64,000 nucleotides of DNA. Source: JAEZDR01 sp039811185. GTDB lineage: Bacteria > Bacteroidota > Bacteroidia > Chitinophagales > Chitinophagaceae. The position numbers were made by a program, and so were the translations under genes. How positions within the stretch are numbered: the first letter of the stretch is position 1; each line of letters begins with the position of its first letter. Location of the stretch: contig JBDHYF010000006.1 of the NCBI GenBank assembly GCA_039811185.1, forward strand, positions 105,510-169,509. The letters run 5' to 3'. Under the pieces are notes generated by a model. The model saw nothing but the letters and a program-made list of their open reading frames with translations. It searched no databases and was not told the DNA's origin. Positions 35,290 to 44,328 of this stretch are shown piece by piece.

Positions 35290-37352
35290 TATCGCAATAT
35301 CTTCTCTATAATATTTTCAACCTTTTCAGGCGTCGGCAGCATGGCTGCTTCCAGCGCCAGATTAATAGGAACCGCAGGAAGATTTAATGCGCCCACTACC
35401 TCCACCGGTGCATCCAAATACCGGAAACAATGGTACGAAATGCGGTGTGCAAGCGCTTCTGCAAACGAATTGTTTTTCTGTTCTTCTGTTAACACGATAC
35501 AGCGCCCGTGTTTTTTAACGGAGCTAAAAATAAGTTCTTCATCAAGCGGAAAAAGAGTTCGTAGATCTATAATCTCTACTTTGCCCGTAAATCGTTTTGC
35601 GGCAGCCTTAGCCCAGTAAATGCCCATTCCATAAGTAACAATCGCAAGCGATTCGCCTTCATCAACAAATCGGGTGTTGGCTTCCAATACAACAGCGCCC
35701 TTCCCAAGCGGTAATATGTAATCGGACGACGGCTCGATAGATTTAGCTTCTTCAGTGCCGGGCACCTTGCTCCAATAAAGCCCTTTATGTTCCAGCATTA
35801 CCACAGGATTTGGATCGTAGAAAGCCGCTTTCATTAAACCCTTGATGTCGGCAGCATTCGATGGATAACAAACTTTGATGCCCTTAATGCTGAGTAACGT
35901 TGATTCAATCGATCCGCTATGATAAGGGCCGCCGCCGCCATAAGCGCCTATCGGAATACGCAATACCATCGACACCGGGAATTTTCCGTTCGACAGATAG
36001 CAGCTTTTGGAAATTTCTGTAACCAGTTGGTTCAGCCCCGGATAAATATAGTCGGCAAATTGTACCTCCACAATTGGCTTTAAGCCCACGGCACTCATTC
36101 CTACAGTAGATCCGATGATATAGGCTTCCTGAATAGCCGTATTGAAAACGCGGTGATCGCCAAACTTTTCAGCTAATGTTGCCGCTTCTCTGAAAACGCC
36201 GCCAAGTCTTCTGCCTACATCCTGCCCGTAAAAAACGCAGTTGTCGTTTGCCCGCATCAGTTCCTCCACAGCGTGCAATGCTGCGTCCACCATAATGGTT
36301 TTTTCGCCTTGTTTTGGCGTGCGGTCGCCGCGCTCGGCGGTTATAGGAGAGGGCGCAAAAACGTGCTCCTCAACAGCATCCGCCGATGGATCCGGGCTGC
36401 TCAGAGCTCGCTGGAACGCAGCTTCAGCTTCTTCAGCTACCTCCCTTTCAATCGTGTCGAGCTGATAGCCGGTGATGCCGATTTGCAACAAATATTTCTT
36501 CAGCTTTGGAAAAGGATCATTCAATCCATGCTTATCCAAATCTTCTTTTGTTCGGTAAAATTCCTTTCTTACACCGCTTGTGTGATGACCGAGCAACGGA
36601 ACGGAAGCATGCACCAACACGGGCTTTCGCTCTTTACGGGCAAAATCGAAGGCTGCCCGCATACCGGTGAAGGCGGTTAAAAAATCGCTGCCATCAAACT
36701 GCATCTTGTGCATTCCTTTAAAGCCGTCAGCATATTCGTATGCGTTCATGGCGCGGGCCTCATCGGCACTCACGCTAATTCCCCAATTATTATCCTGCAC
36801 CAAATAGATAACCGGTAATTGTTTTAATACGGCAAACTGAAAAGCTTCTGCCACTTCGCCTTCTGTAATGGAGTTGTCGCCGAACGAGCACACCACCACC
36901 GGCAATTCGTTTTCCGGACCTTTGTTTAACTGTGCCGGCAAATAGTTTTCTATGTATTGCAAACCCTGCGCAACGCCGGTTGTTGGAATGGCTTGCATGC
37001 CGGTAGCACTGCTCTGATGAATAATCCTAGGCTTGTCGTCCAAATGGCTGCTCGGGTGGCAATAGTAACTCCGTCCGCCACTGAAATAGTCATCACCTTT
37101 TGCAAGCAGTTGCAACATCAGATCATAAGGCGTAAATCCGATTGAGAGCAATATGCTGTCGTCGCGGTAATACGGACTCACAAAGTCGCAGGGCAACAGT
37201 TGCAATCCGGTGGCTATTTGAATGGCTTCGTGCCCACGCGAGGTGGAGTGAACGTATTTGCATTGTTGCCGGTTGGCTTCGTAAATATCGGCCATTGCAC
37301 GCGCCGTGGCCATTAGCCGGTAGGCCTTCAGCGCTACATCAGTTGAAAACAT
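35286..37352 (-). CDS. Fused branched-chain 2-oxoacid dehydrogenase E1 (alpha+beta)
   Basis: 688 aa fusing the alpha and beta halves of thiamine diphosphate E1, which decarboxylates branched-chain 2-oxoacids (or pyruvate) and hands the acyl group to the lipoyl E2. Alpha half (1 to about 315): the ThDP motif GDNSITEGEV begins at 158 and ends near NNWGIS (about 188-193). A linker rich in Pro/Ser/Glu (about 316-350) joins the beta half, with DVGRRLGGVF, IQEAYIIGSTVGMSAVG and RIPIGAYGGGGPYHSGS. Fused E1 proteins are typical in Bacteroidetes. No E2 or E3 is nearby. The final stop overlaps the opposing kinase gene by four bases. Confidence 0.9.
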   Translation of the reverse strand: MFSTDVALKAYRLMATARAMADIYEANRQQCKYVHSTSRGHEAIQIATGLQLLPCDFVSPYYRDDSILLSIGFTPYDLMLQLLAKGDDYFSGGRSYYCHPSSHLDDKPRIIHQSSATGMQAIPTTGVAQGLQYIENYLPAQLNKGPENELPVVVCSFGDNSITEGEVAEAFQFAVLKQLPVIYLVQDNNWGISVSADEARAMNAYEYADGFKGMHKMQFDGSDFLTAFTGMRAAFDFARKERKPVLVHASVPLLGHHTSGVRKEFYRTKEDLDKHGLNDPFPKLKKYLLQIGITGYQLDTIEREVAEEAEAAFQRALSSPDPSADAVEEHVFAPSPITAERGDRTPKQGEKTIMVDAALHAVEELMRANDNCVFYGQDVGRRLGGVFREAATLAEKFGDHRVFNTAIQEAYIIGSTVGMSAVGLKPIVEVQFADYIYPGLNQLVTEISKSCYLSNGKFPVSMVLRIPIGAYGGGGPYHSGSIESTLLSIKGIKVCYPSNAADIKGLMKAAFYDPNPVVMLEHKGLYWSKVPGTEEAKSIEPSSDYILPLGKGAVVLEANTRFVDEGESLAIVTYGMGIYWAKAAAKRFTGKVEIIDLRTLFPLDEELIFSSVKKHGRCIVLTEEQKNNSFAEALAHRISYHCFRYLDAPVEVVGALNLPAVPINLALEAAMLPTPEKVENIIEKILRY

Positions 37353-37407
37353 TTGGCGAATATCAGCCCGACATGCCTAAGAAACAAATACAGTTTTCCA
37401 CGAAAAA

Positions 37408-38016
37408 CTACGACACAAGAAGACTAAAAACTTTCTCTTCGCCAAGGTAGCCTTCTAAATAGTCGCCTCCAACACATTCGCCTACACCCGCCGGCGTTCC
37501 TGTAAAAATTAAGTCGCCTATGTTTAAAGAAAAATATTTCGAAATGTTGGCAATGATGGTTTCGTAATTAAAAATCATATCAGCAGTAGAACCTTGTTGA
37601 ACCAGCGCACCGTTCTTCTTCAATGAAAATTTGCAAGCGCCCGTTTTTATAAGGTCAGCATTTTTCCAAACACCGGTAACGGCTGAGTTATCCCAAGCCT
37701 TTGCTTTTTCCCATGGAAGCGATTTTTCTTTTAGCCTGGTTTGTACATCTCGTGCAGTGAAATCAATGCCAACTGTAATGGCATCAAAAAAAAGATGGGC
37801 TGCTTTAGGCTGAATATATTTTCCGTTACGTGAAACCCGTAAAACAACTTCCGCTTCGTAATGCAGCTCGTTGGTAAATTCGGGATAATGAAACGTTTCG
37901 TTTCCTTTAAAGTGAGCAGTTTTTGGTTTAATAAAGATGACAGGCTCGTCCGGAACTTCGTTTTTAAGTTCGGCAGCATGGGCGGCATAATTGCGGCCAA
38001 CACAAAAAATTTTCAT
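37408..38016 (-). CDS. Fumarylacetoacetate hydrolase family protein
   Basis: 202 aa, the short FAH-fold form. It opens with KIFCVGRNYAAHAAEL, the usual family start, with IFIKPKT following. The metal site is made of YEAEVVL (about 72-78, two glutamates) and GIDFTARDVQ (about 105-114). The late FTGTPAGVGE is the family hallmark. Members include acylpyruvases, oxaloacetate decarboxylases and hydrolases; the substrate cannot be chosen from sequence. It lies between pth (upstream, 67 bases) and E1 (downstream, 55 bases), all on the minus strand. Confidence 0.9.
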   Translation of the reverse strand: MKIFCVGRNYAAHAAELKNEVPDEPVIFIKPKTAHFKGNETFHYPEFTNELHYEAEVVLRVSRNGKYIQPKAAHLFFDAITVGIDFTARDVQTRLKEKSLPWEKAKAWDNSAVTGVWKNADLIKTGACKFSLKKNGALVQQGSTADMIFNYETIIANISKYFSLNIGDLIFTGTPAGVGECVGGDYLEGYLGEEKVFSLLVS

Positions 38017-38083
38017 TGGATTTTGGTTTATAAATAGGAGAATAGATTTGATAACGAATATAAAACATATTCTTCCTTAAAAA

Positions 38084-38662
38084 TCAACCTTTAAAATCCA
38101 TACTATTAATTTTATTCATGGCCGCAGCGCTGCCCTGCAACACAAAAATTTCAATGATTTCGCAACAGGCTTCAATCTTGCGTTTCACTACCGGCAACTC
38201 CTCTGCCGTCCATTTTCCCAACACAAAATCTACCTGCGCACCTTTTGCAAATTGGTTTCCGATACCGAACCGAAGCTTTGGATAGGCAGTAGTAGCCAGC
38301 ATAAACTCAATGTCTTTTAAACCATTGTGGCCGGCATGGCTGCCCTGCGCCCGAAGGCGGATCTTCTCGATAGGAAGTGCCAGATCATCAACTATAACCA
38401 AAATGTTTTCGACGGGTATTTTTTCTTTTTCCATCCAATATTTTACCGCTCTGCCACTCAAATTCATGTAGGTGGTAGGCTTAATACAAACAATGTTGGC
38501 GTTTTTAATCTTAATTCGCGACAGGAACGCCAAACGCTCCACAGTAAAAACTTCACGGTGCTTATGGGTAAAGGAGTCTGCTATATCAAATCCAATATTG
38601 TGTCGGGTATGGGCATATTCTTGTCCGATATTCCCCAGTCCCACCACCAAAAACTTATTCAT
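38084..38662 (-). CDS. pth: Peptidyl-tRNA hydrolase
   Basis: Frees tRNA from prematurely released peptidyl-tRNA. From the ATG at 38662 the protein is 192 aa, close to E. coli (194 aa). It opens MNKFLVVGLGNIGQEYAHTRHNIGF, here seen as GLGNIG (8-13) and TRHNIGFD with the catalytic His near 20, plus IVDDLALP with the catalytic Asp (about 92-93) and GSHAGHNGLK. An in-frame TTG at 38671 is inside the promoter box and is unlikely to be used. A TAATTTTG box ends seven bases from the ATG, so the mRNA may have almost no leader. Confidence 0.96.
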   Translation of the reverse strand: MNKFLVVGLGNIGQEYAHTRHNIGFDIADSFTHKHREVFTVERLAFLSRIKIKNANIVCIKPTTYMNLSGRAVKYWMEKEKIPVENILVIVDDLALPIEKIRLRAQGSHAGHNGLKDIEFMLATTAYPKLRFGIGNQFAKGAQVDFVLGKWTAEELPVVKRKIEACCEIIEIFVLQGSAAAMNKINSMDFKG

Positions 38663-38668
38663 AGTGGC

Positions 38669-38676
38669 CAAAATTA
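38669..38676 (-). promoter_or_regulatory. Probable -7 promoter box of pth, almost leaderless
   Basis: The minus strand reads TAATTTTG, exact TAnnTTTG, ending 7 bases before the pth ATG at 38662. A TTTA lies 17 bases upstream (38694-38697) as a weak -33 match. The divergent kinase gene begins at 38714, so both promoters share about 50 bases. Confidence 0.55.
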
Positions 38677-38713
38677 AAGATATTTGCGGGGCTTAAAGTA
38701 CCCCTGACTCATC

Positions 38714-40102
38714 ATGCAACGTTTTTTCAGCCGTATATTAAACCTTGGTGTCACCGATAACAGCGGCTTCGCCGAGCGCAAGAAATTGCGACTGCTGAAT
38801 CTGTATTGTTTTTTAGGTATCCCGCTCTGTGTTTATTTTATTGTCCAAAATCTGGCGCACGCAAACTATGCGCTGATAATAGTTGATTGCATGCTGTTAT
38901 TTGCAGCATTAATGTATGTTGCAATTGCATGGCTTAAACCGCGGCTTGAGTTTCCGCGTACCTTCTTCCTCATTGTTTCAAGCATCACACTTTCGGTAAG
39001 CGCAATTTATTTTAATAACGAGGCCGAGTTGTTTTTGCTGTTCAACATCATTCTTTGCTTCCTCATCTTCAACAGTTCCAAAACAATTTATTGGCTTACT
39101 ATCTTTTTTTCCATTCAGTTTCTGTTTGTAAAATTTGTGCGGCATGCAAACATCCATCCCTTTCGTGAAATTGAAGAATGGGTTGGAATATCCTCAGTGC
39201 CATTCGAGCCACTGGGAACTACACGTGTGATGGTGCTGATTGTGTTTGCGCTTTTTCTGATGATTATCAGTATCGCAGTTTTCAGAGACGAGTACTTGTT
39301 TCACCTACTCGAAATAAAAAAGAAGGGCGAAAAACTTCAGGTAAACCAACATTTGCTGATACAACAAAAACAGGAAGTGGAGCAAAAGAATACCGAGCTC
39401 GAAGTTTTGAACCGGACTAAAGAGAAACTTTTTTCTATTGTTGCGCACGATATAAAATCACCCATAACGGCGCTGAAGGGCATGCTCGATCTTTACCATA
39501 AAAACCAGATCAGCGCAGAAGAGTTTCAAACTATGTTGCCGATGCTTACGTCTCAGGTTACCAGCCTTCAGTATAATGTAGAAAACATTTTGCACTGGAG
39601 TCTTAGCCAGCTAAATGGCATTGTGGTGTCGCCTACCGCCTGTTCGCTGAAAGATGTGGTGGATGATGTAACGATTTTGCACGAAGGCCTTCTCAGTGCT
39701 AAAAATATTCAGGTACATAAGAAGTTTACGCAAGACTATTACGTGTTTGCAGATGTTAACCACGTTCATTTGATCATGAGCAATCTGCTCAGCAACGCCG
39801 TTAAATTTTCGTACGCAGGAAGCACCATCGAAGTGGATTTGTTTGACGATGGAACCTTTGCGGGCTTTACCATTCAGGACTTCGGAAAAGGGATGGATGG
39901 AGAAAAACTAAACAAGCTTTTTGAATACACGGAATCGCGCTCTACTCGCGGAACACAGAACGAAAAAGGAACCGGTTTGGGACTATTGATCTGTAACGAA
40001 TTTTGTATAAAAAACGGCGGAAATATTCGTGCGGTTTCAGAGCCGGGCAAAGGGAGCAAGTTTATTGTGAGCCTACCAAAACTAAAAGAAGCCGGCATGT
40101 AA
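38714..40102 (+). CDS. Membrane-bound histidine kinase
   Basis: 462 aa. Six hydrophobic segments occupy about residues 25-195 (the last near VMVLIVFALFLMIISIAVF), followed by a Gln/Glu/Lys-rich coiled coil (205-240). The HisKA box FSIVAHDIKSP has phospho-accepting His245. The HATPase shows NLLSNAVKFS, DFGKGMD and GTGLGLLI. No receiver or PAS domain. The membrane part has no recognisable extracellular sensor, suggesting a signal sensed within the membrane. No response regulator is adjacent. It is divergent from pth. Confidence 0.9.
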   Translation: MQRFFSRILNLGVTDNSGFAERKKLRLLNLYCFLGIPLCVYFIVQNLAHANYALIIVDCMLLFAALMYVAIAWLKPRLEFPRTFFLIVSSITLSVSAIYFNNEAELFLLFNIILCFLIFNSSKTIYWLTIFFSIQFLFVKFVRHANIHPFREIEEWVGISSVPFEPLGTTRVMVLIVFALFLMIISIAVFRDEYLFHLLEIKKKGEKLQVNQHLLIQQKQEVEQKNTELEVLNRTKEKLFSIVAHDIKSPITALKGMLDLYHKNQISAEEFQTMLPMLTSQVTSLQYNVENILHWSLSQLNGIVVSPTACSLKDVVDDVTILHEGLLSAKNIQVHKKFTQDYYVFADVNHVHLIMSNLLSNAVKFSYAGSTIEVDLFDDGTFAGFTIQDFGKGMDGEKLNKLFEYTESRSTRGTQNEKGTGLGLLICNEFCIKNGGNIRAVSEPGKGSKFIVSLPKLKEAGM

Positions 40103-40138
40103 ACCGGCTGCTTTCAGAAAAATCTAAAATCAAAAAAG

Positions 40139-40693
40139 TTATTGGGGTAGCAGTACTTTATTAATTACGTGTACCACGCCGTTGGCAGCTTTTACAGTTC
40201 CGATAATCTCAGCATCGTTCACAAAAATCTTTCCGTCTTTTTTGCTGATTTTTAAGTTGCCTCCGTTGGCTACTCCAAGGTTTTGTCCGTCTTGCAGCAA
40301 ATTGGTATTGTAAACACCTACTGCAACATGATACTGCAAAATATCCTGAAGCTTGGCTTTGTTTTCAGGCTTTACCAAATCTTCAACGGTGCCTTTTGGA
40401 AGAGCGTCGAAAGCTGCATTGGTAGGAGCGAAAACGGTAAAGGGGCCGGCGTTGCTTAAGTCGGTGACCAAGTCAGCAGCCTGAACTGCCTTAACCAAAG
40501 TTGTGTGATCGGTCGAACCAACAGCAACCTGAACCACGTTTCTTTCAGAATCGTTGTCTTGAACAGCTTCCTGGCCGCGGGGCATTGTGGCTGTTGTGTT
40601 TGTGTTGGATGACGTTGTTTCTGTAGCAGTGCCGCTGTCGCATGCCGTCAGTACAAAGAAGCAGGGGATGAGGATAGAAAAAACTTTTTTCAT
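40139..40693 (-). CDS. Fasciclin (FAS1) domain lipoprotein
   Basis: 184 aa from the ATG at 40693. A lipoprotein signal with lipobox LTAC at about residues 15-18, then a Thr/Ser-rich linker (about 20-50), then one FAS1 domain with the H1 box GPFTVFAPTNAAFDALP and the C-terminal box VVHVINKVLLP. FAS1 domains mediate adhesion or ligand binding; bacterial single-domain forms have unknown roles. An in-frame start three codons upstream exists but the signal peptide is better from 40693. Confidence 0.9.
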   Translation of the reverse strand: MKKVFSILIPCFFVLTACDSGTATETTSSNTNTTATMPRGQEAVQDNDSERNVVQVAVGSTDHTTLVKAVQAADLVTDLSNAGPFTVFAPTNAAFDALPKGTVEDLVKPENKAKLQDILQYHVAVGVYNTNLLQDGQNLGVANGGNLKISKKDGKIFVNDAEIIGTVKAANGVVHVINKVLLPQ

Positions 40694-40784
40694 AAAAAAC
40701 ATTTAAATGATTTACAAATTAATTAGCAGAATGTTAAGTTTTTTATGATTGCGGTCAGCGCCGACGGATGATTTCCGTTACGTT

Positions 40785-41267
40785 TCAGAATTTGAAAACG
40801 GCCGATTGCTGTGGGTAGCTAAGCTTTTGCATCGCGGAGTTCGTGCTTGTTCGCACCTGCACCAAATTTATCTGCTCTTTGATGAAGTCGTAAAGAAGTG
40901 TGTTGTGGACAGATACGGAGTTAACAGTAGTAACATTCCTGATTTCAAAATAAGCCCAAATGCTTTCTCCTTGCTCCTCAAAGCCAATATAGTGCATCGT
41001 TTGGCGAACGTTGTTTATCTCAATGCGAAGATGGTCGCCTATGTAGGTCTGTATAAGTTTCGAGTTTGCCGCTTCTTCACCATGGATCAAATCTACCTTT
41101 GCCGTTGTTTTTGTTTTTAAAATCTGCTCAAAGTCAGAAGTAAAAATCCGGACGCTGACTTCAACCGCCCCGCTCTTTTCATTGTACGATAGCTCGGTAA
41201 GGGAAACGTAAAACGGATGCATCAAATGGAGCAGTGCGGCCGCGAATGTGATCAGCAGGTTCATCAT
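40785..41267 (-). CDS. DUF6702 family protein
   Basis: 160 aa. A short hydrophobic N-terminus (residues 2-14) is followed at once by MHPFYVSLTELSYNE, the opening I associate with the Bacteroidetes family DUF6702. The rest is a predicted beta domain (VSVRIFTSDFEQIL, LIQTYIGDHLRIEIN, FEIRNVTTVNSVSVHN). It is probably exported. The in-frame codon at 41270 is TTG; the ATG at 41267 is preferred. It starts five bases after the DUF3810 gene and is almost certainly in the same operon. Confidence 0.8.
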   Translation of the reverse strand: MMNLLITFAAALLHLMHPFYVSLTELSYNEKSGAVEVSVRIFTSDFEQILKTKTTAKVDLIHGEEAANSKLIQTYIGDHLRIEINNVRQTMHYIGFEEQGESIWAYFEIRNVTTVNSVSVHNTLLYDFIKEQINLVQVRTSTNSAMQKLSYPQQSAVFKF

Positions 41268-41272
41268 CAAAA

Positions 41273-42358
41273 CTAAATCTGTTTCTCTTTGCGATAATAA
41301 CTAATCAGCCAGGCCACTACTTCATTATATGACTGAATGCCTTTTTCCTGATGATTCATTTTTAAAAACTGACCATAAAGGCTTTTAAAAAAAGGCTCCA
41401 CTGCGTTTTCATAATTGCGGTGGTAGGCGACGAGCAGTTCATAGTTTTCTTTCGATCTGTCCGACAACTGAGAAAATATCTTTCTCGACTGAATGGAATC
41501 GCGCTTCGATAATTCATAGTTGGCATATAGAAACATGTCGAAATAAGCTGAATAGCAAAGCATTCTGTTCTTCGAATGCGCTGCAGACAAAAAGGCAATG
41601 AAGCTGGCTTCCGACTCGCTGCCGTATCCGAGCTGGTGTGCAATTTCGTGACAGCTTACAACGGGCAGCAACACCTTCGGAACGTTTGTATTCACCTGGG
41701 CCTCGCCGGTGAATGGGTTGAAATATCCGCTTATTCCCAGATAGCTCGCGGCCTTCCCATAGAGCGATTTTTTTACCGATGGATTGCTGTAATTGGGCAA
41801 CCCTTGCTCAACAGCAAAGTCATTAATCGCTGCACCTGCTATGGTAAACACCTCATCGTCGCCCACATAGTTTAGCTCCGAAAAATAATCGTCTTCAAAA
41901 ACGTTCACCTTTTTAACAAGGCGGTTGTTCAGTTGCAGAAGCGTGTCGGTGTCGTAAGTGGAGGCACTAATTTTAAACTGATCGGCCACGCCAAGTCTGC
42001 TGTAATTGAAACCCCAAAACAACTGAAAAAAAATGTACACTCCCACAAGCAGCCGTATGTTTCGGATGGACAGGAATAGAAATTCACTTCTGTCGAAGCT
42101 GCGTCGGACGAGCGACCGGATAAAGTCGAACACAACAACTGCCACCAGAATCGTCCAATATCCGTAAATAAGGTCGCCGATGCTGAAAGGAAGCGCTCCT
42201 AAAACATCTCTTAAAAAACCGGACAGTCCTGCATATAAATTCCTCGAGTAACTATATTCGATCCATTCAGGATAAAATGTACATAAGTGAAGGCATACCG
42301 CAATCACAAAGAGGATAATTAGCTTAAAAAATGCTTTCCTCAATTCATAATGCAACAT
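41273..42358 (-). CDS. DUF3810 membrane protein with a zinc-metalloprotease motif
   Basis: 361 aa from the ATG at 42358. Three membrane segments near residues 13-28, 63-80 and 102-118 precede a soluble domain with HEIAHQ (His237, Glu238, His241), a HExxH zinc site, followed by GSESEASF, which may give the third ligand. This fits DUF3810, a Bacteroidetes family suspected to be a membrane metallopeptidase but not characterised to my knowledge. An in-frame TTG at 42379 would add seven residues. The partner DUF6702 gene follows after five bases. Confidence 0.82.
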   Translation of the reverse strand: MLHYELRKAFFKLIILFVIAVCLHLCTFYPEWIEYSYSRNLYAGLSGFLRDVLGALPFSIGDLIYGYWTILVAVVVFDFIRSLVRRSFDRSEFLFLSIRNIRLLVGVYIFFQLFWGFNYSRLGVADQFKISASTYDTDTLLQLNNRLVKKVNVFEDDYFSELNYVGDDEVFTIAGAAINDFAVEQGLPNYSNPSVKKSLYGKAASYLGISGYFNPFTGEAQVNTNVPKVLLPVVSCHEIAHQLGYGSESEASFIAFLSAAHSKNRMLCYSAYFDMFLYANYELSKRDSIQSRKIFSQLSDRSKENYELLVAYHRNYENAVEPFFKSLYGQFLKMNHQEKGIQSYNEVVAWLISYYRKEKQI

Positions 42359-42427
42359 GGAGGCTGATTGAGGCCACAATGTTAGGCGATTAATGAGTTA
42401 AGAAAAATTAAATCCCCTTTGTTTTGG

Positions 42428-42458
42428 TTTGAAACTTTCATTTAATCACTTACCTTTG
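42428..42458 (+). promoter_or_regulatory. Promoter of the yceD-rpmF-plsX operon
   Basis: TTTG at 42428-42431, 19 bases, then TACCTTTG at 42451-42458: exact TTTG-N19-TAnnTTTG. It ends 17 bases before the yceD ATG at 42476. Confidence 0.82.
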
Positions 42459-42475
42459 CCGACCTAATTTTGGAT

Positions 42476-43021
42476 ATGAATAACCGGAGAGCGTTTGAAA
42501 TAGCATTTGTTGGGTTAAAGCCGGGGCTTCATGAATTCGTTTACGAAATAAACGATCAGTTCTTTACTTCTTATGGCGAGCAGGATTTTACCAACTGCAG
42601 TGCAAAAGTTACCCTTACCCTCGAGAAGAATCAGGGGTTTATGATGTTGAAGTTTGATATAGACGGGAGTGTGGACGGCTTTTGCGACCGCTGTGGAAAC
42701 AGTCTTACGCTGCCACTTTGGGATGAATTCAACATCATGGTTAAAATGGCCGACGAGCCGGAAGTGATGAACGAGCAGGAAGATGATCCTGACGTATATT
42801 ACATCAGTCGTACAGAAAGTCATTTGTTTGTGGGCGACTGGATTTACGAATTCATCAACTTAAGTTTGCCGTTGCAGAAAACCTGCGGCGACGATGAAGA
42901 AGGAAACTCCAAATGCAATAAGGAAGTATTGGAGAAATTGAAAAAAATGGAAGAAGATTCTCAGCATTCAGCTAACACCATTTGGAAAGGGCTGGATAAG
43001 TTTAAGGATCTCGAACAATAA
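42476..43021 (+). CDS. YceD/DUF177 family protein
   Basis: 181 aa. YceD proteins are encoded next to rpmF in most bacteria and are linked to 23S rRNA processing or ribosome assembly. The zinc-type pairs are visible: Cys70 and Cys73 in FCDRCG, and Cys137/Cys147 near the C-terminus in LPLQKTCGDDEEGNSKC. An in-frame TTG six bases upstream is an alternative start; the ATG at 42476 gives a better length. It is the first gene of yceD-rpmF-plsX, the conserved order, with a clear promoter in front. Confidence 0.9.
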   Translation: MNNRRAFEIAFVGLKPGLHEFVYEINDQFFTSYGEQDFTNCSAKVTLTLEKNQGFMMLKFDIDGSVDGFCDRCGNSLTLPLWDEFNIMVKMADEPEVMNEQEDDPDVYYISRTESHLFVGDWIYEFINLSLPLQKTCGDDEEGNSKCNKEVLEKLKKMEEDSQHSANTIWKGLDKFKDLEQ

Positions 43022-43048
43022 TTAATCATTCTGTTTAAACATTAGAAT

Positions 43049-43243
43049 ATGCCAAATCCAAAGCGCAGACATTCGCAACAGCGCAGTGCAAAAAGAAGAA
43101 CACACTATGTGGCTGAGTCGGTTACGTTAAGTAAAGATGCAACTACGGGCGAAACACACGTTCGTCACCGTGCTCATATCAGTGAAGGAAAACTTTACTA
43201 CAAAGGCAAACTCGTAGCTGAAAAGGCTCCTTTGAAAGCCTGA
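43049..43243 (+). CDS. rpmF: 50S ribosomal protein L32
   Basis: 64 aa, opening MPNPKRRHSQQRSAKRRTH, the L32 signature. It lacks the C-terminal zinc cysteines found in many L32 proteins (no CxxC), which places it in the zinc-independent class. It lies 27 bases after yceD and 61 before plsX, the usual arrangement linking ribosome and membrane lipid synthesis. Confidence 0.96.
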   Translation: MPNPKRRHSQQRSAKRRTHYVAESVTLSKDATTGETHVRHRAHISEGKLYYKGKLVAEKAPLKA

Positions 43244-43304
43244 TTGTAAGTAGTCGTTTCGTTGTTACAACACCTTTCCGATAATATTAAAACGTTTGCC
43301 GCAG

Positions 43305-44255
43305 ATGAACATTGGAATTGATATGATGGGTGGCGATTTTGCCCCGCTCGAAGCAGTTAAAGGTCTTCAGTTATATCTCCAAAGCAATACATCTCCGGCA
43401 AATATTTTCTGTATTGGCGACAAAGAGCGGGTTGAACCGATTTTAAATGAATTTCAGCTCAAAAGCGAATGCATCCGCATTGTACATGCCGATGAGGTGA
43501 TTGGCTACGACGAGTCGCCCACCAAAGCATTAAAAGAGAAGCAGAAGTCATCGATTGCAATTGGTTTCTACCTCTTGTCAACAGGAAAGATTGATGCTTT
43601 TATCAGCGCCGGGAATACGGGCGCTATGCTCGTTGGCACCATGTACACCATTAAAGCTATTGAAGGTGTGCAGCGACCCACCATTGCTACCATCGTCCCC
43701 AAAATCAATGGCAGTACCGGTTTGTTACTCGATGTGGGTTTGAATGCGGACTGTAAACCGGAGCATTTGAATCAGTTTGCCACACTCGGAAGCCTTTATG
43801 CCGAACATATTCTCAATATCAACAATCCAGCTGTTGGATTATTAAATGTTGGAGAAGAGGAAGGTAAAGGCAATTTGCTGGCACAATCGGCCTATCCGCT
43901 GCTGAAAGAAAACAAGCACATCAACTTTGCCGGCAATGTTGAGGGCAGAGATGTGTTGGGCCATAAAGCTGATGTAATTGTTTGCGACGGCTTTACCGGC
44001 AACATCCTTCTTAAGATGGCCGAGTCGTTGTATGATATTGCCGTGGAGCGTAACGTACAGGGAGATTCTTTCTTCGGTCGTTTTCATTACGAAAACTATG
44101 GAGGCACGCCCGTACTCGGCGTTTCGAAGCCGGTAATTATCGGGCACGGCATCAGCTCAGCAAAGGCTTTTTATAACATGATCCGCCTTGCCGAACGAAT
44201 GGTAGAAACCGACCTTTGCGGCGAGATGGTGAAGCGCTTTTCCACCGTTCAATAA
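43305..44255 (+). CDS. plsX: Phosphate acyltransferase
   Basis: Makes acyl-phosphate from acyl-ACP as the donor for glycerolipid synthesis. From the ATG at 43305 it is 316 aa. It opens MNIGIDMMGGDFAP with the family GGDxxP motif, followed by ISAGNTGAML (about 98-107) and DGFTGNILLK. A TTG at 43296 would add three residues. It ends the yceD-rpmF-plsX operon and converges with rpsP over a hairpin. fabH, which often follows plsX, is not here. Confidence 0.95.
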   Translation: MNIGIDMMGGDFAPLEAVKGLQLYLQSNTSPANIFCIGDKERVEPILNEFQLKSECIRIVHADEVIGYDESPTKALKEKQKSSIAIGFYLLSTGKIDAFISAGNTGAMLVGTMYTIKAIEGVQRPTIATIVPKINGSTGLLLDVGLNADCKPEHLNQFATLGSLYAEHILNINNPAVGLLNVGEEEGKGNLLAQSAYPLLKENKHINFAGNVEGRDVLGHKADVIVCDGFTGNILLKMAESLYDIAVERNVQGDSFFGRFHYENYGGTPVLGVSKPVIIGHGISSAKAFYNMIRLAERMVETDLCGEMVKRFSTVQ

Positions 44256-44271
44256 ATCTACTTTATTTCAT

Positions 44272-44305
44272 AAAAAAATCCCGGCCATTTTTTGGATGAC
44301 CGGGA
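44272..44305 (-). terminator. Terminator of rpsP (convergent with plsX)
   Basis: TCCCGGCCAT (44279-44288) pairs with ATGACCGGGA (44296-44305) with one C-A mismatch and a 7-base loop. The seven A at 44272-44278 give a T run on the minus strand, so it serves rpsP best; on the plus strand the tail is weaker (AAAATCTTTTTG). Confidence 0.8.
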
Positions 44306-44328
44306 AAATCTTTTTGCCAAAAAAGCGA

